A stretch of 64,000 nucleotides of DNA from Arthrobacter sp. CAU 1506. Its GTDB lineage: Bacteria > Actinomycetota > Actinomycetes > Actinomycetales > Micrococcaceae. Shown in pieces: positions 7,789 through 17,683 of the stretch. Below the pieces are notes generated by a model. That model saw only the letters and a program-made list of their open reading frames with translations, ran no database searches and was not told where the DNA came from. Position numbers and translations under genes: made by a program. The stretch is taken from assembly GCF_005047635.1 (NCBI RefSeq), contig NZ_SUKC01000003.1, positions 186,001 through 250,000 of the forward strand, written 5' to 3'. Each line of letters opens with the position of its first letter. Position 1 is the stretch's first letter.

Positions 7789-9359
7789 GCGGCCGGAACG
7801 AAGGCGGCCGGAACAGCGGCCGCGGCAACAATGAAGGGCGCGGACGCCAGGGCGGCAGGGGCCAGGGAAGCGGTCGACGCGATGCTGCCGGTCGTGAGCG
7901 CAACCGCGGCGGCACCCGGCACTACTCGCAATCGGCACCGTCGCAGCGGTCCAGGACGGCAGATCCTGCCCGGCTGGCGGCCTTCGAGGTGCTGCGCGCG
8001 GTGGAACGGGACGACGCGTACGCGAACCTGGTGCTGCCGGCGAGCATTCGCAAACACCGTCTGGACAAGCGGGACGCCGGTTTCGCCACGGAGCTGACCT
8101 ACGGCGCGTTGCGCGGCCTGGGCACCTACGATGCCATCCTCGCCCGCTGTGTCGACCGGCCCCTGGATCAGTTGGACCCGGCGATCCTTGACGCCTTGCG
8201 CCTCGGCGCCCACCAGTTGCTGGCCATGCGGGTGCCGGCCCACGCCGCCTTGGACCAGACGGTCAGCCTGGCCCGCGCGGTGATCGGTGCCGGGCCGGGT
8301 TCGCTGATCAATGCCGTGCTGCGCAAGGTGACGGCGCATGACCTCAACGGCTGGACCGCCGAGCTGACCGCGGGGGAGACCGACCCGATCAAGGCAGCAG
8401 CCCTGGAACACAGCCACCCGGAGTGGATCGTGCGGGCCCTGCGGCAGTCGTTGGCCGGACATGGCCGTAGCGTGGACGAAGTGGAAGAGCTATTGGCTGC
8501 CGACAACGCCGCGCCGGTGGTGAACCTGGTGGCATTGCCCGGGCTGGGTTCGTTGGACGAGGCGGTCGAAGCAGGCGCCGAGCCCGGCGAACTGGTGGAG
8601 GGTTCGGCCCTGTATGCCGGCGGCGACGTCGGCCGGCTGGCCAGCGTCCGGGCCGGAACCACCCGCGTGCAGGACGCCGGCTCGCAACTGGTGGCCCGTG
8701 CCCTGGCCGCCGCCGCACCGTCCTCTCCCGGAGAGCGGTGGCTTGATCTGTGCGCCGGCCCCGGCGGCAAGGCGGCGCTGCTGGCCGCGCTGGCCGCCGA
8801 ACAGGGCGCCACGCTGCTGGCCAATGAGGTAGCCGAACACCGGGCAGAGTTGGTCCGCAAGGCGCTGGCGCCGGTCCCGGCGGACGTCTGGGAGGTCCGT
8901 ACCGGAGACGGCCGCGAGGTCGGCGACCAGTACGCCGGCCAGTTCGACCGCATCATGGTGGACGCGCCCTGCACGGGATTGGGAGCGCTCCGGCGCCGAC
9001 CGGAATCCCGTTGGCGCCGGAAGCCCTCCGACGTTGCGCAACTGGGTCCGCTGCAGCGCGACCTGCTCGAAGCCGCCCTCGCGGCCGCGAAGCCGGGCGG
9101 CCTGATCGCCTACGTGACGTGCTCGCCGCACCCGGCAGAGACGACCGCAGTGGTCGCCGACCTGCTCCGCCGGCACCCCGGCCTGGACCTGCTGGACACG
9201 TCCGCGGTCCTCGACGGCGTCAGCCTGCCGGGCCATCTGGACGCAGGACAACCGGGCGGGGACACGCTTGGCCGGGCCGGCGGGACAACCACGCAACTCT
9301 GGCCGCACCGCCACGGCACCGATGCCATGTTCATGGCCCTGCTGCGACGGAGCAGCTGA
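7785..9359 (+). CDS. rsmB: 16S rRNA (cytosine-967-C5)-methyltransferase RsmB
   Basis: This 524-residue protein has an N-terminal NusB-like RNA-binding domain (about 65-195) and a C-terminal SAM-dependent methyltransferase domain (about 290-520). The two catalytic cysteines are visible: Cys396 in '[14 protein letters not shown]' and Cys446 in 'YVTCSPHP'. It has a ~45-residue N-terminal extension rich in Arg, Gly and Asn with RGQGSGRR-type repeats, absent from E. coli RsmB and likely an unstructured RNA-binding tail seen in actinobacterial members. Coupled to fmt by a 4-base overlap. Confidence 0.94.
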   Translation: MSGRNEGGRNSGRGNNEGRGRQGGRGQGSGRRDAAGRERNRGGTRHYSQSAPSQRSRTADPARLAAFEVLRAVERDDAYANLVLPASIRKHRLDKRDAGFATELTYGALRGLGTYDAILARCVDRPLDQLDPAILDALRLGAHQLLAMRVPAHAALDQTVSLARAVIGAGPGSLINAVLRKVTAHDLNGWTAELTAGETDPIKAAALEHSHPEWIVRALRQSLAGHGRSVDEVEELLAADNAAPVVNLVALPGLGSLDEAVEAGAEPGELVEGSALYAGGDVGRLASVRAGTTRVQDAGSQLVARALAAAAPSSPGERWLDLCAGPGGKAALLAALAAEQGATLLANEVAEHRAELVRKALAPVPADVWEVRTGDGREVGDQYAGQFDRIMVDAPCTGLGALRRRPESRWRRKPSDVAQLGPLQRDLLEAALAAAKPGGLIAYVTCSPHPAETTAVVADLLRRHPGLDLLDTSAVLDGVSLPGHLDAGQPGGDTLGRAGGTTTQLWPHRHGTDAMFMALLRRSS

Positions 9360-9427
9360 CCCGCACCGGGGCAACCGGCCCAAGTTCGCCCACTCCTACA
9401 ACACCTAGACAGGCAGGCAAGCACCCG

Positions 9428-10087
9428 ATGGCACACTGCTGCATCAACCCCAGCATCCTCTCGGCTGATTTCGTCAACCTCGAAGCCGAACTGCAGCGCA
9501 TCAGCACCGCGGACGCGGTGCATGTGGACGTGATGGACAACCACTTCGTGCCGAACCTGACGATCGGGCTGCCGGTGGTGCAGCGGATCCAGGAAGTCAG
9601 CAGCCTGCCGCTGGACGCGCACCTGATGATTGCCGACCCCGACCGTTGGGCGCCGGCCTATGCCGAGGCCGGCATCGAGTCGGTGACCTTCCATGTGGAA
9701 GCGGCGAAGGCCCCGGTGCGGCTGGCCAGGGAACTGAGGTCCGTTGGAGCCAAGGCGGGAATGGCGCTCAAGCCGGCCACCGCCGTCGAACCGTATCTCG
9801 ATCTGCTCCCCGAGATGGACCTGCTGCTGATCATGACCGTTGAACCCGGGTTCGGCGGCCAGTCGTTCCTGGACGTGACGCTGCCCAAGATCCGCAAGGC
9901 GGCGAACGCGGTGGCGGGTTCCGGACTGCCAGTGGCCATCCAAGTGGACGGTGGCGTCACCGAAGAGACGATAGTGCGGGCCGCCGAGGCCGGCGCCACG
10001 GTTTTCGTCGCCGGCTCGGCCGTCTACGGCCAGGCGGACCCGGAGCAAGCCATCGCCTCGCTGCGGGCCGCTGCCAAGGTCCTGTGA
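9428..10087 (+). CDS. rpe: Ribulose-phosphate 3-epimerase
   Basis: This 219-residue TIM-barrel enzyme interconverts ribulose-5-phosphate and xylulose-5-phosphate in the pentose phosphate pathway. It begins '[15 protein letters not shown]', the family opening, and carries the metal-binding '[12 protein letters not shown]', '[11 protein letters not shown]'-like '[13 protein letters not shown]', and '[10 protein letters not shown]' phosphate-binding strands. The ATG at 9428 is chosen because the frame upstream overlaps rsmB and has no homology. The rsmB-rpe-rib order matches mycobacteria. Its product ribulose-5-phosphate is the substrate of RibB downstream. Confidence 0.96.
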   Translation: MAHCCINPSILSADFVNLEAELQRISTADAVHVDVMDNHFVPNLTIGLPVVQRIQEVSSLPLDAHLMIADPDRWAPAYAEAGIESVTFHVEAAKAPVRLARELRSVGAKAGMALKPATAVEPYLDLLPEMDLLLIMTVEPGFGGQSFLDVTLPKIRKAANAVAGSGLPVAIQVDGGVTEETIVRAAEAGATVFVAGSAVYGQADPEQAIASLRAAAKVL

Positions 10088-10159
10088 CTGCTGTTACACG
10101 ATGTGACGGGAATGCGGGACCCCCTGCAGCAGTTGTGAGAGCATAGTTACGCAAACACA

Positions 10160-10302
10160 ACGTGCTCCGGGGTCGGTGTAAGTCCGAACCGGCGGTTATA
10201 GTCCGCGACCCGTTGCCGAGAGTTCCACCCGGAACCCGAGGCCACGGTTGAACCGGTGGAATTCCGGTACCGACAGTTAAAGTCTGGATGGGAGAAGCAC
10301 GT
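10160..10302 (+). ncRNA. FMN riboswitch (RFN element)
   Basis: The conserved FMN aptamer is recognisable: closing stem ACGTGCT (10160-10166) with AGCACGT (10296-10302), the 'GGGGTCGGTG' and 'CCGAACCGGCGGT' core segments, and the 3' 'AGTCTGGATGGGAGAAGCACG' core in its usual place (10280-10301). It precedes the PnuC-type transporter and the rib genes, so FMN would repress both import and synthesis. A variable arm of about 60 bases carries the extra GC hairpins. Confidence 0.95.
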
Positions 10303-10318
10303 ACAGGTGGCAGCAATG

Positions 10319-10409
10319 GGCCACCGGGTACGGCCACTGGCCAGTTAACCCGGGTGCCCGGACCTACCGCACTGTCGTTCCCCCGGAGCCGCCGCGGCTC
10401 GAAAGGAAC
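10319..10409 (+). promoter_or_regulatory. Riboswitch expression platform
   Basis: GGGCCACCGGGT (near 10319) can pair imperfectly with ACCCGGGTGCCC (near 10350), and GAGCCG/CGGCTC (10386-10400) forms a small hairpin abutting the GAAAGGAAC ribosome site (10401-10409). There is no U-tract, so control is probably at translation initiation. Confidence 0.5.
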
Positions 10410-10412
10410 GGC

Positions 10413-11141
10413 ATGGATTTTCTGCGGTGGCTCTTTGAAGCTCAGATTCCCGTTGCCGGCAGCTCACTGCTGCTGCGCGAAGTTCTGGGAAACGTTTTTG
10501 GACTCCTCAGCGCCCTCGGCGGCATGCGCCGGAAAGTGTGGGCCTGGCCGGTAGGCATTATCGGCAACCTCCTCCTGCTGACGGTCTTCCTTGGCTCGTT
10601 GTTCGGCTCCGCCAGCACGGCCAACCTGCTGGGACAGGCAGGCCGCCAGATCATGTTCATCGCGGTGGCCGTTTACGGCTGGAACCGCTGGCGCTCCGCC
10701 CGCAACGGCAGCGGCCGCGCCATCACCCCGCAGTGGGCCGGCGGCAAGGCGCGGGTTGGCCTGGTGGCTGCCTTGCTCCTGGGCACTGTAGCCCTGACCC
10801 CGGTCTTCGCTGCGCTGGGTTCTTATGAGCCGGTATGGGCCGACGCCTGGACCTTCGTCGGGTCGCTGTTAGCCACCTATGGCATGGCCCGCGGCTGGGT
10901 TGAATTCTGGCTGATCTGGGTTGCCGTGGACATTGTGGGCGTGCCGCTGCTGTTCAGCGCCGGCTACTACGCCAGCGCCTTTATGTACCTCTTCTACGGA
11001 GGCTTCACACTGGTCGGGTTCTTCGTCTGGTGGCGGGCCAACGCACAGGCCAAGCCCGAGGTCGAGACGCTGCACCCCGATCCGCGGATCGGGCAGCCGG
11101 CCCGGGCTGACAGCGGCGACGAGACGGTGCCGGCGCGATGA
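10413..11141 (+). CDS. ribM: PnuC-family vitamin transporter, probably riboflavin importer RibM
   Basis: This 242-residue membrane protein is of the PnuC family, with about seven hydrophobic segments between residues 20 and 220 and the family motifs 'NVFGLLSAL', 'WPVGIIGNLLLL' and 'GWVEFWLIWVAVDIVGVPL'. PnuC proteins carry nicotinamide riboside, but those under FMN riboswitch control in actinobacteria (RibM) carry riboflavin. Because the aptamer lies immediately upstream and rib genes follow, riboflavin is the preferred substrate; this is inferred from context. It overlaps ribD by 4 bases. Confidence 0.85.
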   Translation: MDFLRWLFEAQIPVAGSSLLLREVLGNVFGLLSALGGMRRKVWAWPVGIIGNLLLLTVFLGSLFGSASTANLLGQAGRQIMFIAVAVYGWNRWRSARNGSGRAITPQWAGGKARVGLVAALLLGTVALTPVFAALGSYEPVWADAWTFVGSLLATYGMARGWVEFWLIWVAVDIVGVPLLFSAGYYASAFMYLFYGGFTLVGFFVWWRANAQAKPEVETLHPDPRIGQPARADSGDETVPAR

Positions 11142-12226
11142 GCCAGCCAGCCCCCGGCTCCGGCCAGGGATTTTCGACGGCGGAGCAGCACGGCATGGAG
11201 TTGGCGCTGGCAGCGGCGGGACAGGGTGTGCGCGGCGCGAACCCCATGGTGGGAGCGGTCATCATCGATCCGCGCGGCGACGTGGTCAGCACCGGATACC
11301 ACCGGGGCGCCGGCACGCCGCACGCCGAAGTGGATGCGCTGGCCAACGTTCCGTCGGGACGTGCGGCGGAGCTTGCGGACTGCACCATGCTGGTGACGCT
11401 GGAGCCGTGCAATCACTCTGGCCGGACAGGCCCCTGCTCGGGAGCCATCCTGGCAGCGGGCATCGGTTCGCTCATCTACGCTACGGCCGACCCCACCGAC
11501 CAGGCGGCCGGCGGAGCGCAGCGGCTGGCGGAGGCCGGAGTAGCTGTGCGCACCGGACTGATGTCGCTGCAGGCCCAGGAACTGAACCACCGCTGGTTCC
11601 AGGCCCGGCGGGAACACCGGCCGTTCACCACGCTGCACATCGCCCAGACAATGGACGGGCTGATCGCTGCGGCAGACGGCACCAGCCAATGGATCACCGG
11701 GGAGGAAGCCCGGGCGGACAGCCACGGCATCCGCTCCCGCGCGGACGCGATCATCGCCGGCACCGGAACCATCGCCACCGACAACCCCCGGCTGACCGCC
11801 CGCGACCGGACCGGAACCGAAACGCCGGACCAGCCGCTGCGCGTTGTGATGGGGCGCCGGAAGGTGCCCGCAGACGCGGCAGTCCGCGGCACCGATGGTC
11901 GCTTCCTGCAACTGGCTACCCATGATCCCGCTGAAGTACTGGCCGAACTGGCCGGCCGCGGCGTAAGCCACGCCATGATCGAAGGCGGAGCCACCATCGC
12001 CTCGGCCTTCTTGCGCGCCGACCTGGTCGATGAACTGATCCTCTACCTGGCGCCGCTGATGCTCGGTGCCGGCACCCGCGCGGTGGCCGACCTTGGCATC
12101 GGGACACTGGCGGAGGCAGGCCGGTGGCGCTGGGACAGCACCGGCGGCCATGCCCGCACCCTGGGCGCGGACCTGCGCCTGCACCTTGAACCCCTGCCGT
12201 TCCACGGCACCCAGAAAGGCAAGTGA
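11138..12226 (+). CDS. ribD: Bifunctional riboflavin deaminase/reductase RibD
   Basis: This 362-residue enzyme performs the second and third steps of riboflavin synthesis. The N-terminal cytidine-deaminase-like domain has zinc ligands His62 and catalytic Glu64 in 'TPHAEVDAL', with Cys91 and Cys100 in 'LEPCNHSGRTGPC'. The C-terminal DHFR-like reductase domain (about 160-355) begins 'RPFTTLHIAQTMDG' and includes 'MIEGGATIASAFL'. Both domains are complete. It starts inside the transporter stop codon and ends one base before ribE. Confidence 0.96.
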   Translation: MSQPAPGSGQGFSTAEQHGMELALAAAGQGVRGANPMVGAVIIDPRGDVVSTGYHRGAGTPHAEVDALANVPSGRAAELADCTMLVTLEPCNHSGRTGPCSGAILAAGIGSLIYATADPTDQAAGGAQRLAEAGVAVRTGLMSLQAQELNHRWFQARREHRPFTTLHIAQTMDGLIAAADGTSQWITGEEARADSHGIRSRADAIIAGTGTIATDNPRLTARDRTGTETPDQPLRVVMGRRKVPADAAVRGTDGRFLQLATHDPAEVLAELAGRGVSHAMIEGGATIASAFLRADLVDELILYLAPLMLGAGTRAVADLGIGTLAEAGRWRWDSTGGHARTLGADLRLHLEPLPFHGTQKGK

Positions 12227-12853
12227 ATGTTTACCGGAATCATCGCCGAACAAGGGCGGGTTGAATCCCTGGACCTGAATCCAGCCACCGACAGCGCCGT
12301 GCTGACCTTCACCGCGCCGCAAACCGCATCCGGCCTTGGACTTGGTGGCTCGATCGCGGTCAACGGGGTGTGCCTCACCGCCGTGGCGCTGGATGGCAGC
12401 CGGGTCAGTGTTGACGTGATGGGGGAGACGCTCACCCGCACCACCACCGGGTCGCTCCAACCGGGGCAGACCGTCAACCTGGAACGCTGCGTGCCGGCCG
12501 GCGGCCGGCTGGACGGGCACGTGGTCCAAGGGCATGTGGACGGCGTGGGCACGCTGACTGAGCGCGAGGATTTGGGCGACTGGGAACGCCTGCGTTTCAC
12601 CGTTCCCCAGGAGCTGGCCCGCTACGTCGCGGAGAAAGGGTCCATTGCCGTGGACGGTGTCTCCTTGACAGTCACCTCCGTCAGCGATGCAGCAGCAGCA
12701 ACGCAGTTTTTCGAAGTCGGCCTGATACCCACCACGCTGGCCGACACCGGCCTGGGTGCAAAACAGCCAGGAGACACGGTGAACCTGGAAGTGGACGTGC
12801 TGGCCAAATATGCCGAGCGGCTGCTCGCCTTCACCCCCGGGGCGCGGTCATGA
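12227..12853 (+). CDS. ribE: Riboflavin synthase, alpha chain
   Basis: The 208-residue protein dismutates two 6,7-dimethyl-8-ribityllumazines to riboflavin. It starts with the diagnostic '[10 protein letters not shown]' and shows two tandem lumazine-binding barrels, seen as repeated patterns '[12 protein letters not shown]' (about 43-54) and '[12 protein letters not shown]' (about 140-151), followed by a C-terminal helix. Normal length. It abuts ribD and overlaps ribB by 4 bases. Confidence 0.96.
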   Translation: MFTGIIAEQGRVESLDLNPATDSAVLTFTAPQTASGLGLGGSIAVNGVCLTAVALDGSRVSVDVMGETLTRTTTGSLQPGQTVNLERCVPAGGRLDGHVVQGHVDGVGTLTEREDLGDWERLRFTVPQELARYVAEKGSIAVDGVSLTVTSVSDAAAATQFFEVGLIPTTLADTGLGAKQPGDTVNLEVDVLAKYAERLLAFTPGARS

Positions 12854-13521
12854 GCGCCGCGGTGGAGCACCGGATCGCGCTGGACACCATCGAAGCCGCG
12901 GTGGCCGCGATCGCCGCGGGCCGCGCCGTCGTCGTTGTTGATGACGAGGACCGGGAGAACGAAGGCGACATCATCTTCGCAGCGGACGCCGCGACCCCCG
13001 AGCTGATGGGCTGGACCATCCGCCATACCTCGGGTGTCATTTGCGTGCCGCTCCCGGCGTCCCGCGCGGACGAACTGGGACTGCCGCCGATGGTTGTAGT
13101 CAACCAGGATGCCAAGGGCACGGCCTACACGGTGTCCTGCGACGCCGCCGTCGGCGTGAGCACGGGGATTAGTTCCGCGGACCGGGCGCGCACCGCAGCG
13201 GTGCTCGCCGCGGCGGACAGCACCGCCGCGGACTTGACCCGGCCCGGCCACATCTTCCCGTTGCGTGCGGTCGACGGCGGGGTGCTGGCACGGCGCGGGC
13301 ACACCGAGGCGGCCGTGGACCTGTGCCGGCTGGGCGGGCGTGCGCCGGTCGGTGTCATCGCTGAGTTGGTGCATGACGAGGGGGACATGATGCGGTTGCC
13401 GGCGCTGCGCGCGTTCGCGGACGAGCACAACTGCCCGCTGGTCTCCATCGAGGACCTCGCGAACCATCTGGCCGGGGGAGAACCGGCCTCCCTCCCGGAG
13501 GTGGCGGACCGTGGCCACTGA
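12850..13521 (+). CDS. ribB: 3,4-dihydroxy-2-butanone 4-phosphate synthase
   Basis: The 223-residue enzyme converts ribulose-5-phosphate to the four-carbon riboflavin precursor. The acidic metal-binding loop '[11 protein letters not shown]' (31-41), 'TSGVICVPL' and the '[10 protein letters not shown]' and 'GHTEAAVDL' strands are all present. In many actinobacteria this domain is fused to GTP cyclohydrolase II as RibBA. Here it terminates in TGA at 13519 after 'VADRGH', and the cyclohydrolase is a separate gene in another frame, overlapping by 11 bases. Confidence 0.93.
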   Translation: MSAAVEHRIALDTIEAAVAAIAAGRAVVVVDDEDRENEGDIIFAADAATPELMGWTIRHTSGVICVPLPASRADELGLPPMVVVNQDAKGTAYTVSCDAAVGVSTGISSADRARTAAVLAAADSTAADLTRPGHIFPLRAVDGGVLARRGHTEAAVDLCRLGGRAPVGVIAELVHDEGDMMRLPALRAFADEHNCPLVSIEDLANHLAGGEPASLPEVADRGH

Positions 13522-14173
13522 CGACATCCGCGACGGCATCCGCGAAAAGGCGCCGGCCGCCACGGTCGAGGGCGGGCCGTCGGTGCAGCTGCCCACTGCC
13601 TTCGGCAACTTCATGGCCCAAGCCTGGACCGACGCCGCCACCGGCGTGGAGCACTTGAGCATCACCTCACCGGTCCAGCCGGCGGCCGAGCCACTGGTCC
13701 GGCTGCATTCCGAATGCCTGACCGGGGATGTGTTCGCCTCCTACCGCTGCGACTGCGGCGAACAACTGGAACAGGCACTGGCACTGATCGGTGAGCAAGG
13801 CGGCACCGTCCTCTACCTGCGCGGTCAGGAGGGGCGCGGCATTGGGCTGGCCAACAAGATGCGGGCTTATGCGCTGCAGGAAGCCGGCGCAGACACGGTG
13901 GAAGCCAATGAGCAGCTGGGGCTGCCGGTGGACGCGCGCGACTATTCGGCTGCCGCGGCTATCCTGCGCGCCATGGGTTTCGGCGCCATCCGGCTGCTGA
14001 GCAACAATCCGGCGAAGAGCGGGATGCTGGCGGCACTGGGCATCGAGGTGGTCGACATGGTGACCGCCGAAGTCCCCTACCGCGAGCAGAACCGCCGCTA
14101 TCTGGAGACCAAGCGGGACCGCATGGACCACCGGCTGGCCGTCCTCCAGACCACCCCGGTGCAGCAGAGCTGA
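13511..14173 (+). CDS. ribA: GTP cyclohydrolase II
   Basis: The 220-residue enzyme opens the GTP ring in the first riboflavin step. Zinc ligands Cys69, Cys80 and Cys82 ('[15 protein letters not shown]'), the GTP-binding '[13 protein letters not shown]' and '[10 protein letters not shown]' motifs are intact. It starts at GTG 13511 inside ribB, in a different frame. The first ~25 residues before '[15 protein letters not shown]' are not part of the usual fold and replace the linker found in fused RibBA. Translational coupling to ribB is likely. Confidence 0.93.
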   Translation: MATDDIRDGIREKAPAATVEGGPSVQLPTAFGNFMAQAWTDAATGVEHLSITSPVQPAAEPLVRLHSECLTGDVFASYRCDCGEQLEQALALIGEQGGTVLYLRGQEGRGIGLANKMRAYALQEAGADTVEANEQLGLPVDARDYSAAAAILRAMGFGAIRLLSNNPAKSGMLAALGIEVVDMVTAEVPYREQNRRYLETKRDRMDHRLAVLQTTPVQQS

Positions 14174-14206
14174 CGCCTGCGCCCCGGCCACACCATCCAT
14201 AACTGA

Positions 14207-14716
<510 letters not shown>

Positions 14717-14754
14717 GCCGGGTAGCTGGCAGCGCGGAGGGGTTCGTCACAATG

Positions 14755-14778
14755 GGGACGGCGGTTTGCCGCCGTCCC
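14755..14778 (+). terminator. Stem-loop between ribH and hisE
   Basis: A perfect 10-bp stem, GGGACGGCGG (14755-14764) with CCGCCGTCCC (14769-14778), closes a TTTG loop. It lacks a U-tract, so it may be a weak terminator or an RNA 3'-end stabiliser. Confidence 0.55.
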
Positions 14779-14790
14779 GCGCTCCTGACG

Positions 14791-14796
14791 TAGGCT
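14791..14796 (+). promoter_or_regulatory. Predicted -10 element of hisE (possible leaderless start)
   Basis: TAGGCT ends 7 bases before the GTG start, so transcription would begin at or next to the start codon. A clear -35 is not seen. Confidence 0.4.
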
Positions 14797-14803
14797 AAAG
14801 GGC

Positions 14804-15067
14804 GTGAAATCCTTCGAATCCCTGTTTGCGGAACTGAGCGATAAGGCGCAGCAGCGTCCGGAGGGCTCCCGTACGGTAGCCGAGCTGGATTCCGGCATCC
14901 ACGGGATCGGCAAGAAGGTCGTCGAAGAGGCCGCTGAAGTCTGGATGGCAGCCGAATACGAATCTGACGAAGCCGCCGCTGAGGAGATCTCCCAGCTGCT
15001 GTACCACCTGCAGGTCCTGATGATTGCCAAGGGGCTGCAGCTGGAGGACGTCTACAAGCATCTGTAG
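14804..15067 (+). CDS. hisE: Phosphoribosyl-ATP pyrophosphatase
   Basis: The 87-residue enzyme catalyses the second step of histidine biosynthesis. The MazG-like helical motif '[18 protein letters not shown]' (about 33-50) supplies the acidic metal ligands. It is a stand-alone HisE, as usual in actinobacteria, with HisI encoded separately further on. The start is GTG at 14804; there is no good ribosome site, in keeping with a possible leaderless transcript. hisG follows 96 bases downstream. Confidence 0.94.
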   Translation: MKSFESLFAELSDKAQQRPEGSRTVAELDSGIHGIGKKVVEEAAEVWMAAEYESDEAAAEEISQLLYHLQVLMIAKGLQLEDVYKHL

Positions 15068-15163
15068 CGGGACGCCGCCCTCGTCGGCGCCCCGCCCGGA
15101 CCCAGGCCGAATCCATCCTTGAAGGCCGCGCTGCGGCCGAGCCGATTCCAGAAAGTCTTTCAC

Positions 15164-16009
15164 ATGCTCCGTGTAGCTGTTCCCAACAAGGGATCCCTGT
15201 CCGAGGCCGCCTCCGCCATGCTGGGGGAAGCCGGTTACCGCCAGCGCCGCGACAGCCGCGAACTGGTCATGACCGACCCGGACAACGATATTGAGTTCTT
15301 CTTCCTCCGCCCGCGCGACATAGCCGTCTATGTGGGGTCAGGCACCCTGGACGTCGGCATCACCGGCCGCGACCTGTTCCTGGATGCGCAGGTGGAGGCC
15401 GTGGAGCTGATGAACCTCGGCTTCGGGTCATCCACCTTCCGCTTCGCCGGCCCGGTGGGGGAGTTCTCCCGCGCCGAGCAACTGAACGGCAAGCGGCTGG
15501 CCACCAGCTATGACGGGCTGCTGCGCAGCTACCTGTCCGAGCGCGGCATCGAAGCCTCCGTCGTCCGGCTGGACGGCGCGGTTGAATCCTCCGTGCGGCT
15601 GGGTGTCGCCGATGCCATCGCCGATGTTGTGGAGACCGGCAACACGCTGCGCGCCGCAGGCATGGAGATTTTCGGCGAACCCATCCTGAAGTCCGAGGCC
15701 GTGCTGATTGGCCGCTCGGGGGAGAACCCTCCGCCTGGACTGGACGTGCTGATGCGCCGGCTGCGCGGCGTCATCGTGGCCCGCGAATACGTGATGATGG
15801 ACTACGACATCCGCAAGGATTTGGTCGACGCCGCCGCGACGCTGACGCCCGGCCTGGAATCGCCGACGGTCTCGCCGCTGCGCGACAGCGGCTGGGTAGC
15901 CGTGCGCTCGATGGTCCGCCGGACCCAGACCAACCGGATCATGGACGAGCTCTACGATCTCGGTGCCCGGGCCATCCTGGTCAGCACCATCCACGCCTGC
16001 CGCATCTGA
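15164..16009 (+). CDS. hisG: ATP phosphoribosyltransferase (long form)
   Basis: The 281-residue enzyme commits ATP and PRPP to histidine synthesis. It opens 'MLRVAVPNKGSLSEAA' and includes the PRPP-binding 'DAIADVVETGNTLRAAG' (about 153-169). The C-terminal ~70 residues after 'LTPGLESPTVSPL' form the ACT-like regulatory domain of the long HisG class, which is feedback-inhibited by histidine and needs no HisZ. I choose the ATG at 15164 since the longer frame adds a segment without homology. Confidence 0.95.
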   Translation: MLRVAVPNKGSLSEAASAMLGEAGYRQRRDSRELVMTDPDNDIEFFFLRPRDIAVYVGSGTLDVGITGRDLFLDAQVEAVELMNLGFGSSTFRFAGPVGEFSRAEQLNGKRLATSYDGLLRSYLSERGIEASVVRLDGAVESSVRLGVADAIADVVETGNTLRAAGMEIFGEPILKSEAVLIGRSGENPPPGLDVLMRRLRGVIVAREYVMMDYDIRKDLVDAAATLTPGLESPTVSPLRDSGWVAVRSMVRRTQTNRIMDELYDLGARAILVSTIHACRI

Positions 16010-16024
16010 GCTCCGGAGTAAGCC

Positions 16025-16795
16025 ATGACTGTTGCCATCCGTGTTATCCCCTGCCTCGACGTCGACGCCGGACGTGTGGTCAAGGGAGTAAATTTCGAAG
16101 GCCTGCGCGACGCCGGTGACCCGGTGGAACTGGCCCACCGGTACGATCGTGCCGGCGCCGACGAGCTGACCTTCCTGGATGTCACCGCTTCGTCCGGCAA
16201 CCGCGAAACGACGTTCGACGTCGTGGCCCGCACCGCCGAGGAAGTCTTCATCCCGCTGACCGTGGGCGGCGGCGTGCGGGAAGTAGCCGACGTCGACAAG
16301 CTGCTGCGGTTCGGGGCGGACAAGGCCGCGATCAATACCGCCGCGGTTGCCCGGCCCGACGTGATCGACGAAATCACCCGGCATTTTGGCTCCCAGGTGC
16401 TGGTGCTTTCGCTCGACGCCCGCCGCACTGCCGACCCCTCGGTGGCCTCCGGCTTCGAAGTCACCACGCACGGCGGCCGCAAAGGCACCGGGATCGACGC
16501 GGTGCAGTGGGCGAAGGAAGCTGCGGACCGCGGCGTGGGGGAGTTGCTGCTCAACTCGATCGACGCCGACGGTACGAAGGACGGCTTCGACCTGGAAATG
16601 ATCCGCGCCGTCCGGGCCGCCGTGAAAGTTCCGCTGATCGCGTCGGGCGGTGCCGGCAAGCCGGAACATTTCCCGCCGGCCGTCGCCGCCGGCGCCGACG
16701 CCGTGCTGGCCGCTTCGGTGTTCCACTTTGGTCCCGACGACGCCATCGCCCAGGTTAAGCAGGCCATCCGCGAAGCGGGCTACCCGGTCCGCTGA
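16025..16795 (+). CDS. hisF: Imidazole glycerol phosphate synthase cyclase subunit
   Basis: This 256-residue beta/alpha barrel forms imidazole glycerol phosphate together with glutaminase HisH, which is not in the window. Catalytic Asp12 lies in '[16 protein letters not shown]', and the second catalytic Asp in '[15 protein letters not shown]'. Length is standard. It follows hisG by 15 bases with a GGAG ribosome site. The next his gene, hisI, is separated from it by a minus-strand gene. Confidence 0.96.
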   Translation: MTVAIRVIPCLDVDAGRVVKGVNFEGLRDAGDPVELAHRYDRAGADELTFLDVTASSGNRETTFDVVARTAEEVFIPLTVGGGVREVADVDKLLRFGADKAAINTAAVARPDVIDEITRHFGSQVLVLSLDARRTADPSVASGFEVTTHGGRKGTGIDAVQWAKEAADRGVGELLLNSIDADGTKDGFDLEMIRAVRAAVKVPLIASGGAGKPEHFPPAVAAGADAVLAASVFHFGPDDAIAQVKQAIREAGYPVR

Positions 16796-16864
16796 TCCGC
16801 TGCCCGGCCGGTCCAGGACACAGCGGGGACCGGCCGGCACGAGCGTCTGGAGCCCAGTTTCATC

Positions 16865-16940
16865 AGCGGTGCGTCAGAGACCGGGTCTCACAAGCGGTGC
16901 CTCAGGGGCCGGGTCTCAGAGGAGGTGCCTCAGAGGCCGA
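16865..16940. repeat. 28-bp tandem repeat overlapping a gene end
   Basis: Three copies start at 16865, 16893 and 16921 with an exact 28-base period and a core AGCGGTGCCTCAGGGGCC. The third copy contains the TGA stop codon (minus strand, 16930-16932) of the downstream TIGR03085 gene. Confidence 0.85.
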
Positions 16941-17574
16941 TGTCGGCGCTTTCCAGCAGGGCCAGGGCATCGGGTTGGCCCTCAAAGGTGACGAGGGCAT
17001 GCTTAGTGCGGCCGAAGGCATGCATCAGCAGTTCGCCGGGTTCTCCGACGATCGCTACCGAAACCGGGGCGCGCTTGGCCACGTGCCGCGGCCCATCCGG
17101 ACGTACCAGCACAATGCCCAGGTCCACGCCGCGGTACAACAGCGCGGCGCGCTTGACCAGATCGTCCCACAGTGCGGTCGAGTAGTCCTCGTCGAGGGCG
17201 CGCGGAGCCCAGCGGTCGGTCGCTCGGCGCACATCCTCGGTGTGGACAAAGAACTCCACCAGATTGGCCACGTTGTCCACGGCCGGAACCTTGAACGGCG
17301 AGATGGCCGGTGGACCGGCGCGGAAGGCCTCCACCAGTTTGGCGTAGCCGGCCGTGGCACGGGCCTTGTCCGCCGTCTTCCGGGTGGCGTCGTCGGAAAC
17401 TTTGGCGAGCGGCTTGAACGCCAGCCCCAACGCGGCCCCCACCCGGTGTTCCCGGATGTACAGGTGAGCGGCGAGCTCCGCCGTCTTCCATCCCTCGCAC
17501 AGGGTAGGCGAATCCGGCCCGGCAGCCAGCAAGGTCTCGGCCAGGACTTCACGGGACGGATTAACGTAATGCAT
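16930..17574 (-). CDS. TIGR03085-family protein (DinB/mycothiol-maleylpyruvate-isomerase-like fold)
   Basis: This 214-residue protein belongs to the actinobacterial TIGR03085 group within the DinB-like four-helix superfamily. Visible features are '[32 protein letters not shown]' split around the conserved Trp and the His of the putative metal site, and '[12 protein letters not shown]' with a second His/Glu pair near residue 110. The biochemical role is unknown. The start at 17574 (ATG with AGGAG) is preferred to a longer frame with no homology. Its 3' end lies inside a tandem repeat. The minus orientation interrupts the his gene order. Confidence 0.8.
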   Translation of the reverse strand: MHYVNPSREVLAETLLAAGPDSPTLCEGWKTAELAAHLYIREHRVGAALGLAFKPLAKVSDDATRKTADKARATAGYAKLVEAFRAGPPAISPFKVPAVDNVANLVEFFVHTEDVRRATDRWAPRALDEDYSTALWDDLVKRAALLYRGVDLGIVLVRPDGPRHVAKRAPVSVAIVGEPGELLMHAFGRTKHALVTFEGQPDALALLESADIGL

Positions 17575-17670
17575 CACTCCTGAACCTAGCACGAAGCCGC
17601 CAGTTTCGGGCCGTAGATCACGCCCGTGCGGGGTGGGCCGGCGCGGGCAGGGGCGATGGGGACTTGGCAC

Positions 17671-17676
17671 TAGACT
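17671..17676 (+). promoter_or_regulatory. Predicted -10 element of hisI (possible leaderless start)
   Basis: TAGACT ends 7 bases before the ATG at 17684, placing the probable transcription start on the start codon. Confidence 0.45.
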
Positions 17677-17683
17677 TGTAGGG

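Noticed and set aside
13500-13525. Simple frameshift error splitting a ribBA fusion
   Set aside because: RibA has its own GTG start and an N-terminal extension unlike a linker, and RibB ends naturally, so separate genes are preferred, though the possibility is listed for checking.
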